Of a DNA stretch of 64,000 nt, positions 17,312-25,140 are shown piece by piece (within the stretch, counting starts at the first letter, position 1; every line of letters starts with the position of its first letter). The stretch covers positions 186,001-250,000 of the forward strand of contig CAZTNW010000002.1 of assembly GCA_964614945.1 (NCBI GenBank), in the 5' to 3' direction. The stretch comes from CAZTNW01 sp964614945 (lineage in GTDB: Bacteria > Caldisericota > JANLFM01). The notes under the pieces are model-generated. The model searched no databases. It was not told the origin of the DNA and was given only the letters and a program-made list of their open reading frames with translations. A program made the position numbers and the translations under genes.

Positions 17312-18280
17312 TCAATCAGAGATCGATAAGAGCCGGGAGATCGGTACAATCTTCACCCCCTCCGCCTGCCAGTTTTTGGCGGCCTCCTCGATCATAGCCG
17401 CCAGAGCTGGGCACTGTACGTGGGCGATGCCGATGGCGTAGCCCTTTCTCCGGGCGATCTGCTTCAGCTCTTCGAGGCGCTCGTGGACTGCCTCCGGGTG
17501 TTTCTCGTTGTCGAGGAAAATGTTGTTCTCGAGCACCTGCACTCCCAGCTCATTCCCGATCTGCTCGGCCACGCTTTCCACAGTGACCTTGGAGTCGAGA
17601 AAGAACATCCCCCTCTCCTTGAGAAAACGGATAACGAAGCTCATTGTCTCCTGGCTACAGGTCGCTTTTGTCCCCATGTGATTGTTCACCCCGATCGCGC
17701 CGGGCACATCGTAGAGGTCGGCCTGGATTTGCTGATGCACCTCCTCCTCATTCATCGCGGTCATGACCGCTCCTGGTCCCAGCCAATGGTTCCCTCGGTG
17801 TGACTCCATCGGAAGATGCAGCAGTATTTCCTTTCCATGCTCCGCCGCCTCTCGGGAGATGTCGAGCGAATAAGCCAAGGAAGGGAGGACAGCCAGAGTC
17901 AGGGCTTGAGACGAGAGGATGACCTCCCTGGCCTCGGACAAACTGTAACCGAGGTCATCAACCACGATGACCACCCAGACCTCATCCTCAGGAGAAAGCG
18001 AGGGAGTGGAGGATGGTGTGGGAGTTAAAGAGGGCATGGAGGTCGGCGAAAGAGTCAGGGGGGCGCTGGGGGTTAAAGCGGAGGTAGAGGGGGTGGGAGC
18101 AAACGGACTCAGTCCTCTGCCGATCAAACCGTCGAGCTCAAAGCCGGCGAAGGGGGGCGTGGCAGGCTCCAATAAGAACGCCAGCAGCACGGCCAGAATG
18201 AAGAGGCCGAGCGCATAAAGCAAATCCCAGGGTGGTCTGTTAATGATCCCCCAGTTTTTTCGGGAGCACTTTTCTCTCAT
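17312..18280 (-). CDS. Divergent polysaccharide deacetylase (YibQ/DUF610 family)
   Basis: Predicted membrane-anchored, extracytoplasmic protein of 322 residues. Residues about 19-40 form one membrane segment (LLYALGLFILAVLLAFLLEP). A Pro/Ser/Thr-rich linker of repeated TPS units follows to about residue 95, then a polysaccharide-deacetylase-like barrel with VVDDLGYS at the start of strand 1, LLHLPMESH, and the GVNNHMGTKAT metal-site segment. The family is thought to act on cell-wall or surface glycans; its substrate is unknown. Confidence 0.85.
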   Translation of the reverse strand: MREKCSRKNWGIINRPPWDLLYALGLFILAVLLAFLLEPATPPFAGFELDGLIGRGLSPFAPTPSTSALTPSAPLTLSPTSMPSLTPTPSSTPSLSPEDEVWVVIVVDDLGYSLSEAREVILSSQALTLAVLPSLAYSLDISREAAEHGKEILLHLPMESHRGNHWLGPGAVMTAMNEEEVHQQIQADLYDVPGAIGVNNHMGTKATCSQETMSFVIRFLKERGMFFLDSKVTVESVAEQIGNELGVQVLENNIFLDNEKHPEAVHERLEELKQIARRKGYAIGIAHVQCPALAAMIEEAAKNWQAEGVKIVPISRLLSISD

Positions 18281-18290
18281 TTCGCAACCC

Positions 18291-18320
18291 TTTGATCCTG
18301 CCTTTAGTCCAAATTATAGA
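18291..18320. promoter_or_regulatory. Divergent promoters with overlapping -10 elements
   Basis: Plus strand, for degV: TTTGAT (18291-18296), 18-bp spacer, TATAGA (18315-18320), then an AGGTGA ribosome site six bases before the ATG. Minus strand, for the deacetylase: TATAAT (18313-18318), 33 bases before its ATG, with a weak -35. The two -10 boxes share four bases, so polymerase could occupy only one at a time. Confidence 0.4.
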
Positions 18321-18359
18321 TGAGATTGCCTGAGAAAATCCCCCAATAGGTGATGAAAA

Positions 18360-19250
18360 ATGGAAAAGATCAGGATTGTGACGGATTCGACAGCTTATTT
18401 GTCTGAGAGCCTTCTGGCTCAACACCCGGAGATCACCGCCGTAATCCCTCTCTATGTTCGTTTCGGCGAGACGAGCTACCGCGAGGGGGTGGATTTGAGC
18501 ACCGAGGACTTCTATAAGAAACTCGTCTCCTCCTCTCAGCTCCCCACTACCTCCCAGCCGTCGGCGGGCGATTTTAAGGAGATTTATCAACCTCTGCTTG
18601 AGCAGGGATACTCAATTATTTCCATCCACATCTCCGCCGAGCTTTCGGGAACAGTGGCTTCAGCCATCGCCGCCAGGGAAATGCTCGAGGGCAGGATTGA
18701 GGTCGTCGATTCCCGCTTCTCCGGCATGGGGTTGGGCTTCATGGCTCTGGAGGCCGCGCGGGCTATCCGGGCCGGTAAAAGCATGGACGAAGTGCTTGCG
18801 TGGATAAAAGCCGTGCGGGATGGGATCTCCATTATTTTTCTTGTGGATACCTTGCATTACCTGCATAAGGGCGGACGCATCGGTGGAGCGCAAGCCCTTC
18901 TCGGCAGCCTGCTCAAGATCAAGCCCATACTCTACCTGCACGAGGGACGGATTGAGCCACTGGAGAAAGTGCGCACGAGCCGCAGGGGTGTCGAGCGCCT
19001 GATCGAGATGATGGAGGAGATGAGGAACGAGCACCCGCAGGCGAAACTAAGGATGGCCGTTCATCACAGCGCCGCTCTCGAGAAAGGAGAAGAATTGGCC
19101 AAGGTCCTGAAGGACCGTTTCCAGCCGGAGGAAATTCATCTCTGCGAGTTGGGCGGGGTAATCGGTACCCACACTGGACCGGGCCTTCTGGCTTTCTGCG
19201 CTTTTTTCGAACAGGATGGCACAATCCTGCCCAAAAAACAGGGCAGGTAG
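18360..19250 (+). CDS. DegV family fatty-acid-binding protein
   Basis: A 296-residue two-domain protein of the DegV family, which binds a fatty acid between its domains. In some Firmicutes a homologue serves as the lipid-binding partner of fatty acid kinase. The opening IRIVTDSTAYL, the LPTTSQPSAGDF segment near residues 60-72, the HISAELSGT loop and the LHKGGRIGGAQALLGSLL stretch are diagnostic. The last codons form a 7-bp inverted repeat that reaches the stop codon. No FakA-like kinase is seen nearby. Confidence 0.92.
   Translation: MEKIRIVTDSTAYLSESLLAQHPEITAVIPLYVRFGETSYREGVDLSTEDFYKKLVSSSQLPTTSQPSAGDFKEIYQPLLEQGYSIISIHISAELSGTVASAIAAREMLEGRIEVVDSRFSGMGLGFMALEAARAIRAGKSMDEVLAWIKAVRDGISIIFLVDTLHYLHKGGRIGGAQALLGSLLKIKPILYLHEGRIEPLEKVRTSRRGVERLIEMMEEMRNEHPQAKLRMAVHHSAALEKGEELAKVLKDRFQPEEIHLCELGGVIGTHTGPGLLAFCAFFEQDGTILPKKQGR
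19226..19247. repeat. Seven-bp inverted repeat at a convergent gene end
   Basis: CCTGCCC (19226-19232) and GGGCAGG (19241-19247) flank an eight-base A-rich loop, overlapping the end of degV one base before the end of the convergent PIG-L gene. It could act as a two-way terminator stem, but there is no clear U-tract on either strand. Confidence 0.35.
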
Positions 19251-19251
19251 G

Positions 19252-20574
19252 TCAGGGGATTCGGATCAACCAGGGCGCGCTGCGATCCAGGTTCATTCCC
19301 CAGAGGGAGCTGGAAAAGAGACAGAGGAGGGACTCTGGTTTCTTCTCGAGCGGCATGAAAAATTCCACAAGGGGCCCCTCGCGTTTCAGCTGGCTTCCCT
19401 CAGGCAGGCTGGATAGGTCTTGGAAGACCAGCCTCTCTTTCCTCCCCTTGTAAATCAGGAAAATATCGACATCCAGGCGCGTATTCTGCGGGAAGTCACC
19501 CCGGCTCCTGATCTTCATCTTTATCCCCCTGTCCCAGGAAAAGCAGATGGAGGAGAGGTCCCCGTTAGGCATAATGGAACGCCAGAAAGTATCAGCGGTC
19601 GGTTCCTCTCCCACAGCCTCGCTTGAAAGCTCCAGGGGGTTTCCCCGGAGGAAGAGCTCGTTCTCTCTCAGGAAGGAGAGGAGGAAACCGCCCAGGAGAT
19701 CCATCTGGCTTTGGTGGGCCAGAATTGCCTGCTCTTTCCTCACCCGAGCTTCCTCACTCAGAGGATAGAGAAGCCACTCTTTCCCCGGGCCGAGGAGGGT
19801 ATTTGGAGGGAAGAGAGGGGCATGGAACGCTTTTCCGTGCCTCCCCGGCCAGTTGCCGCGATGGGTCAGGTAGTAATAAAGCTGAGGATTAAAACCGTCC
19901 TGATCCAGGTGTATTTCCTCTAAGGCGAGCATGGTAAAGGCAGCGGTAGCCCTGTGGTCACTATGACTGTCAAAGGGGCAGGGAGCGAAGACGACAGTGG
20001 GTGAGAATTCCCGGATTGACTTTCTCAGATTATTCAGCAGACTCTCTCCGGCGAAGGGGGCCTGCGGTTCGTAAGCGGTGATGTAAGGGCAACGATCGCT
20101 GTCCAGCTGGCGGGAATAAAGAGGGGTGCGGATATCCCAGTTTTTCTCCCAGAGAAAACGCAATCCCCCATCGGGGTAGGAGAGAAAGAAGAGGGTGAAG
20201 TCCTCAAGCCCCAGCGCCTCCAGGGCCCGCCGCGTTTCCGCCTGCCTTTTGTAGCCCAAGGAAATGTAATCGGCGGGTGAAAGGAGAAAATGCTGGCTCT
20301 CCTCTTCCACCGCCCATTGGTATGATTCCCCGTTCGTGAGATAGAAGAAGGCGAAAGTGTTGTCGCTACCCGCAAGGTCGCTGAGCAGTCCTCCCCCCGC
20401 GAGCGCCTCGTCGTCGGGGTGAGGGAGAATGAAGAGAACGCGGGAGCCTTTGATGGGAGGCAATTCGCCAAACGCGCTGTTCTCTGGCCTCTCTCGCTCT
20501 ATGGAAAAGGCGATCGCGAGAGCCGCCGCAATGAGGGCGACCAGGACGAGCACCGGAATAGATCGTTTCTTCAT
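19252..20574 (-). CDS. PIG-L/LmbE family deacetylase, membrane-anchored
   Basis: Predicted zinc-dependent N-deacetylase of 440 residues acting on a GlcNAc-type or related substrate outside the membrane. Residues 5-24 are a hydrophobic N-terminal anchor or signal. The zinc motif PHPDDE is at residues 51-56 and the second His-rich motif DSHSDHRAT lies near residue 210. The C-terminal 150 residues are beta-rich without a recognisable name. It diverges from rtcB by 61 bp and converges with degV. The substrate is unknown. Confidence 0.87.
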   Translation of the reverse strand: MKKRSIPVLVLVALIAAALAIAFSIERERPENSAFGELPPIKGSRVLFILPHPDDEALAGGGLLSDLAGSDNTFAFFYLTNGESYQWAVEEESQHFLLSPADYISLGYKRQAETRRALEALGLEDFTLFFLSYPDGGLRFLWEKNWDIRTPLYSRQLDSDRCPYITAYEPQAPFAGESLLNNLRKSIREFSPTVVFAPCPFDSHSDHRATAAFTMLALEEIHLDQDGFNPQLYYYLTHRGNWPGRHGKAFHAPLFPPNTLLGPGKEWLLYPLSEEARVRKEQAILAHQSQMDLLGGFLLSFLRENELFLRGNPLELSSEAVGEEPTADTFWRSIMPNGDLSSICFSWDRGIKMKIRSRGDFPQNTRLDVDIFLIYKGRKERLVFQDLSSLPEGSQLKREGPLVEFFMPLEKKPESLLCLFSSSLWGMNLDRSAPWLIRIP

Positions 20575-20635
20575 AAGGATATTTTATCTTTTTTTTCGAA
20601 TCCGATATCATTTAGGAGGAAAGGAGGCCATCAGC

Positions 20636-22090
20636 ATGTCCTGGAGAGGAAAATTGGAAAAAATCGATTCCTTTCGTTTTCGCATTCCCAGGGATTACAA
20701 GGTAGGGATGCGAGTTCCAGGCATCATCTATGCTTCCGAGGAGTTATTGGGGGAGATTCTCTCCGAAGATGCGCCGGAGCAGGTGGCGAATGTCGCTTGC
20801 CTTCCCGGAATCGTTAAGGCCTCCCTGGCTATGCCGGACATCCACTGGGGATATGGTTTCCCCATCGGGGGGGTGGCCGCCTTCGAGATGGAAAATGGAG
20901 TGATATCGCCCGGGGGCGTTGGCTACGACATCAATTGCGGTGTCCGCCTCCTGCGCACGAACCTGAAGGCGGAAGACCTCCGTCCAAGGCTGGATAATTT
21001 AATTTCCCGCATTTACACTAATGTCCCTTCCGGTGTGGGATCTGAGGGGAAGATTCGTGTTTCGAAAAGTGAGATGGAGGGGCTCATGCGCAAGGGTGCC
21101 CGCTGGGCGGTGGAGAGAGGGTTTGGCCTGAGCTCGGATCTGGCGGCGATAGAATCGCGGGGGGAGATGAAGGGAGCCGATCCCGCCAGCGTTTCCTCCC
21201 GGGCCAGAGAACGCGGTTTCTCTCAGGTGGGAAGCCTGGGAGCGGGGAACCATTTTCTCGAGATTCAGATCGTGGAGGAGATATACGATGCGAGAGTGGC
21301 AGGGACCTTCGGCCTCCAGGAACCCGGCCAGATCACGATACTCATTCATACCGGTTCACGCGGCTTCGGTCACCAGGTCTGCTCGGATTCGATCGAGGTG
21401 ATGCTGCGGGCATCGAGAAAATACGGTATTCAGCTTCCAGATAGGCAATTGGCCTGCGCCCCGATCAAATCGGAAGAGGGACAATCCTACCTTCAGGCCA
21501 TGAAAGCGGCTGCCAATTTCGCCTGGGCGAATAGACAGTTGATCACGCACTGGGTGCGGGAATCCTGTGAGGAGACTTTCGGACGTCCGAAGGAGGACCT
21601 GGGGTTGGAGATCGTCTATGATGTGGCGCACAATGTGGCCAAGATCGAGGAGCACGGTGTGGACGGACGGACGATGACCCTCTGTGTGCATCGCAAGGGA
21701 GCGACCAGGGCTTTCCCGACCGGACACCCAGATCTGCCGGAATGCTATCGCTCTGTAGGCCAACCGGTGCTGATACCCGGCGACATGGGTCGCTGCTCTT
21801 ACGTCCTCGTCGGTACCGAGAGGGCGATGGTCGAGACATTCGGCTCCACCTGTCACGGTGCGGGTAGAGTGAAGAGCAGGAGCGAGGCGAAGAGGGAGGT
21901 GAGGGCAGACGAACTAATCTCCCGCTTGAAGTCTAAAGGGATTACCGTGACCGCCCACAGCCGCGGGACTCTCGTGGAGGAAGCCCCCGAAGCTTACAAG
22001 GACGTCACTCAGGTTGTAGACGCCGTAGCCGGGGCTCAAATTTCAAAAAAGGTCGCAAAAATGCGCCCCTTAGGGGTTATCAAAGGGTGA
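20636..22090 (+). CDS. rtcB: RNA-splicing ligase RtcB
   Basis: GTP- and Mn-dependent ligase joining RNA 2',3'-cyclic phosphate or 3'-phosphate ends to 5'-OH ends. The ATG at 20636 follows an AGGAGGAAAGGAGG site and gives 484 residues; a long in-frame upstream extension lies antisense to the PIG-L gene and is ignored. Metal ligands Asp98 and Cys101 are in GYDINCGVRLLRT; GAGNHFLEIQ, HTGSRGFGHQVC and DVAHNVAK follow, and the guanylylated His is in TCHGAGR. All active-site motifs are intact. Its cofactor, archease, is encoded at 42593. Confidence 0.96.
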   Translation: MSWRGKLEKIDSFRFRIPRDYKVGMRVPGIIYASEELLGEILSEDAPEQVANVACLPGIVKASLAMPDIHWGYGFPIGGVAAFEMENGVISPGGVGYDINCGVRLLRTNLKAEDLRPRLDNLISRIYTNVPSGVGSEGKIRVSKSEMEGLMRKGARWAVERGFGLSSDLAAIESRGEMKGADPASVSSRARERGFSQVGSLGAGNHFLEIQIVEEIYDARVAGTFGLQEPGQITILIHTGSRGFGHQVCSDSIEVMLRASRKYGIQLPDRQLACAPIKSEEGQSYLQAMKAAANFAWANRQLITHWVRESCEETFGRPKEDLGLEIVYDVAHNVAKIEEHGVDGRTMTLCVHRKGATRAFPTGHPDLPECYRSVGQPVLIPGDMGRCSYVLVGTERAMVETFGSTCHGAGRVKSRSEAKREVRADELISRLKSKGITVTAHSRGTLVEEAPEAYKDVTQVVDAVAGAQISKKVAKMRPLGVIKG

Positions 22091-22117
22091 AAGAGAATTG
22101 AGATTCGGAGGTCCAGC

Positions 22118-22399
22118 ATGATTGTAAGTTTCTGGCATTGGTTGATGATCGTGATTATTGGAGGATTGGTGGGGCTGGTTACCGGTTTTCTCACTACTAG
22201 GCAGGTTACGGGTGGGATCTGGCTTTTCGCATTCGTGGGGGTAGTCGGGGCTTTTCTCGTGGACTGGGTGGCCGGCACCATCCTCAGGCTCTACATCGAT
22301 CTACCTGTTCTCTACCATCTCTGCCTGCTCTTGTGGATGCTGGCCGGATCTGTTCTCTTCACTCAGATCCTTAATCTCCTGGGAAAGCGGCCGACCTGA
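22118..22399 (+). CDS. Small membrane protein resembling GlsB/YeaQ/YmgE
   Basis: A 93-residue, three-helix hydrophobic protein. The Gly-rich first helix (VIIGGLVGLVTGFL) and the second (GGIWLFAFVGVVGAFLVDWVAG) resemble the transglycosylase-associated GlsB/YeaQ family, whose function is unclear. A GGAGG ribosome site precedes the ATG. It follows rtcB by 27 bp, so it may be cotranscribed. Confidence 0.65.
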   Translation: MIVSFWHWLMIVIIGGLVGLVTGFLTTRQVTGGIWLFAFVGVVGAFLVDWVAGTILRLYIDLPVLYHLCLLLWMLAGSVLFTQILNLLGKRPT

Positions 22400-22457
22400 T
22401 CAGAACTGCTATCTTCTCCCCCGTTGATTCTTTGATTCTCTATCTTTTTCTCTTGAT

Positions 22458-22475
22458 TTGACCCTCGAGGTTCAA
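22458..22475. terminator. Near-perfect palindrome between convergent genes
   Basis: An 18-base palindrome with one mismatched pair (core CCTCGAGG) lies at the end of proS, preceded on the plus strand by a T-rich run. Its position between the convergent small membrane gene and proS suggests a terminator stem, but it lacks a loop and a downstream U-tract. Confidence 0.3.
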
Positions 22476-23911
22476 TAGGCCTTGGCGAAGCAGGCGACAT
22501 AGCGAGCCGGCTTCCCGCAGATAATGCAGGTGCGGGCTTGCGGTTCCTCCTCCAGCAGGCAGCGGATTGTGGCCGTTGTCTCCTCTTTAATCCTGTTCTC
22601 GCATTCTTCCGCCCCGCACCAGGGAGACACTAAGAAGCCTCGTTGTTCCTCCATGATGGACTCGAATTCCTGCCAGTTCTCCGTACGCCGGGTGTTAGCC
22701 TCTTGAAAGGCCTTAGCGCGTGCGAGGAGGGAGGTCTGTACCTCGTCCAGCATCCCTGAAATGCGAGGAACCAGTTGCTCCCAGCCCACACTCTCTTTTT
22801 TTCGAGTGTCGCGGCGTACAAGCACGACCTGGTCCGAGCTCAGGTCGCGGGGACCTATTTCCATCCGCAGCGGCACCCCGCGTAGCTCCCACTCGCTGAA
22901 TTTCCAGCCCGGGGTGTATTCGTCCCGGCTGTCCAGCTTGACCCTCAGCCCTGCCCTTTCCAGATCCCCGGCCAGCTCTTCGGCTTTCTCGATGATTCTC
23001 GCCATTTCCTCCCCGTAAAAAATGGGCACAACCACGACCTGAATCGGGGCCACGCGCGGAGGAAGGATCAGGCCCGAATCATCCCCGTGCACCATCACCA
23101 GGCCGCCGATCAGCCGGGTGGAGACCCCCCAGGAGGTGGACCAGGCGTATTTCTGCTCGCCGTCAGAATCGAGGAACTTGATGCCGAAGGCACGAGTGAA
23201 GTTCTGGCCGAAGTAGTGGGAAGTACCGCATTGCAGCGCACGCCCATCCGGCATGATCGCCTCCAGTGCGTAGCTTGCCTGCGCGCCCGCAAACTTTTCC
23301 TGCGGGGACTTAGGTCCCATTACAACCGGAATGGCCAGCTCGTTCTCTAAGAGATCCTGGTAGATGGAGAAGATGCGCAGGGTCTCCTCCATGGCGTCCT
23401 CGTGCGTGCGATGAACTGTATGCCCTTCCTGCCAGAGAAATTCAGTCGTTCGCAGAAAGAGGCGGGTCACTTTCTCCCAGCGCACCACGTTGTTCCAGAG
23501 GTTTATCAGGATCGGCAGGTCTCGCCAGGAGCGTACCCATTTTGCGTACATGGGCATCACGATGGCCTCGGAGGTGGGACGGACGGCGTAACGCTCCTCC
23601 AAGATTTCTCCTCCGCCCTGAGTGACCCAGGCTACCTCCGGGGCGAATCCCTCCACGTGCTCGGCTTCTTTAGCGAGAAAACCCTCCGGGATGAAGATGG
23701 GGAAGTAGGCGTTCTGATGGCCGGTGGCCTTCAGGCGACGGTCGAGAGCCTCCCTTATCAGTTCCCAGATGCCGTAGCCATAGGGACGGTAGACCATGCA
23801 ACCCTTGAGTGGAGTGTAATCCGCCAGCTCCGCCCTGCGCACGACCTGCACGTACCATTCCGAGAAATTTTCTGATTTTTTTGGGATCTCGGTGACGAAC
23901 TCTTCAGTCAT
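22472..23911 (-). CDS. proS: Prolyl-tRNA synthetase, archaeal/eukaryal-like short type
   Basis: Charges tRNA-Pro. At 479 residues with no bacterial editing insertion, it is the short type. The class II motifs are visible (YGYGIWELI motif 1, LRTTEFLWQEGHT in motif 2, CGTSHYFGQNF, and WGVSTRLIGGLVMVHGDD in motif 3). The C-terminal domain has CxxxxC and CIICG cysteines and ends in AKAY, as archaeal-type enzymes do. The ATG at 23911 follows GAGGAG; an in-frame extension of 19 codons upstream is not supported. Confidence 0.93.
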   Translation of the reverse strand: MTEEFVTEIPKKSENFSEWYVQVVRRAELADYTPLKGCMVYRPYGYGIWELIREALDRRLKATGHQNAYFPIFIPEGFLAKEAEHVEGFAPEVAWVTQGGGEILEERYAVRPTSEAIVMPMYAKWVRSWRDLPILINLWNNVVRWEKVTRLFLRTTEFLWQEGHTVHRTHEDAMEETLRIFSIYQDLLENELAIPVVMGPKSPQEKFAGAQASYALEAIMPDGRALQCGTSHYFGQNFTRAFGIKFLDSDGEQKYAWSTSWGVSTRLIGGLVMVHGDDSGLILPPRVAPIQVVVVPIFYGEEMARIIEKAEELAGDLERAGLRVKLDSRDEYTPGWKFSEWELRGVPLRMEIGPRDLSSDQVVLVRRDTRKKESVGWEQLVPRISGMLDEVQTSLLARAKAFQEANTRRTENWQEFESIMEEQRGFLVSPWCGAEECENRIKEETTATIRCLLEEEPQARTCIICGKPARYVACFAKAY

Positions 23912-24017
23912 TTCTTTTCTACTCCTCATCCGGGACGATTTTTGCTTTTTGAGCCCGGAGGCCCACACTGTTTTTAAATCTGTCTGTCCGCCAATTTAGC
24001 AATTTCCGAATACATGG

Positions 24018-24713
24018 TCAATCCGGGAGGCCGGGAGGTGGAGCAGGCGGCTGAAAAGAGGCTCTTGGGGCGGCCGGCCTTTTACCGAGCGTGAAGAGCA
24101 GGGCGAGGAGGATTCCGGCGACAAAACCGCCGATGTGCGCCTGGATGGCGATCCCTTCTGAAGGAGCGATCAGGAACTGGGAACCGAACCAGATCAGGAG
24201 ATAGACCCAGGCCGGAATAGGAAGGATGCGGGAGAAGATTCCTAGGGGCAAGAGGGTGATGATGGGGGCTTTCGGATATAGGTAGATGTAAGCTCCCATC
24301 ACTCCGGAAATTGCACCGGACGCCCCGATCATGGGGACATGCGGGTAGCCGGACGAGAAGAGAATGTAGCCCCAGGCGGCCGCGACCCCCGAAAGCAAGT
24401 AGAAGAGGATGAAGCGTACGGGACCGAGATAGTCCTCCACGTTATCCCCGAATATCCAGAGGAAGAACATGTTGCCGATGAGGTGGAGCCAGCCTCCATG
24501 CAGAAACATCGAACTGAAGAGGGATTGCCAGTTCTGCCCGTCTAAGAGCAGGGCGGGGATCGCACCGAATAAGCTGATAAATTGCATGCCACGAGCGGAA
24601 TCCAGGCCGATGCTCAACTGATAAAGGAAGATGGTGGTACAGCTCAGGATCAAAAGGAGGGTGAGCAGGGGGAAATAGCGGCGCTTGTTCAAATCGTAGA
24701 TCGGGATGACCAT
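24018..24713 (-). CDS. Rhomboid family intramembrane serine protease
   Basis: A 231-residue membrane protein with six or more hydrophobic segments. The catalytic Ser is in GASGAISGVMGAY and the His in QAHIGGFVAG; the HGGWLHLIGNM motif in the second segment completes the rhomboid signature. It ends in a Pro-rich tail. It is the last gene of the methylmalonyl-CoA operon, one base after an unknown membrane protein. Substrate unknown. Confidence 0.93.
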   Translation of the reverse strand: MVIPIYDLNKRRYFPLLTLLLILSCTTIFLYQLSIGLDSARGMQFISLFGAIPALLLDGQNWQSLFSSMFLHGGWLHLIGNMFFLWIFGDNVEDYLGPVRFILFYLLSGVAAAWGYILFSSGYPHVPMIGASGAISGVMGAYIYLYPKAPIITLLPLGIFSRILPIPAWVYLLIWFGSQFLIAPSEGIAIQAHIGGFVAGILLALLFTLGKRPAAPRASFQPPAPPPGLPD

Positions 24714-24714
24714 T

Positions 24715-25140
24715 TTATTGCTCCTCCAGTTGAATGCCGAGAATTTTGAGTCGGTCCAGCTGGACCTTAAGATACTTACCCTCGGTTTGCTCGGCCTGGA
24801 GAGGGAATGAAGCCTGGTCGAGAAGCAAATCCTCCTTTTTGTACTGGAAGGAGAGTTCGTGCGGACCGGGGGTGAGGATGGCTTCCTGAAACTCCACGGC
24901 CGATGAGCTGAAGCGGCCGTCCATTGTCAGTTCCAGTGTGCGCCGCCCCTCCTCGAATTCCTGGGAGAGAACGGACCAATCGCTCGCCGTATCCGCACTC
25001 AGGTAGATGGAAATAAACAGGGGATAGAGCGAGGCAGGAAAGGCAAAGGCTACAACCAGCGCCGCGACCAGGATAATAGCGCCGATCGAGTTCTGGATCA
25101 CCCTTCCGCTCACGTACCTCCTTGGTTCTTCCCGGATCAC
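24715..25140 (-). CDS. Unknown protein with one membrane segment
   Basis: A 141-residue protein with a basic N-terminus, one hydrophobic segment at about residues 18-45 and a beta-rich extracytoplasmic C-terminus. No family is recognised. The start overlaps the stop of the carboxyltransferase gene as ATGA, and the rhomboid gene follows after one base. It might be a substrate or partner of the rhomboid; this is inferred from adjacency alone. Confidence 0.7.
   Translation of the reverse strand: MIREEPRRYVSGRVIQNSIGAIILVAALVVAFAFPASLYPLFISIYLSADTASDWSVLSQEFEEGRRTLELTMDGRFSSSAVEFQEAILTPGPHELSFQYKKEDLLLDQASFPLQAEQTEGKYLKVQLDRLKILGIQLEEQ

Noticed and set aside
20429..20635. In-frame N-terminal extension of rtcB
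   Set aside because: It lies antisense to the PIG-L coding sequence, has no family counterpart, and the ATG at 20636 has a very strong ribosome site.
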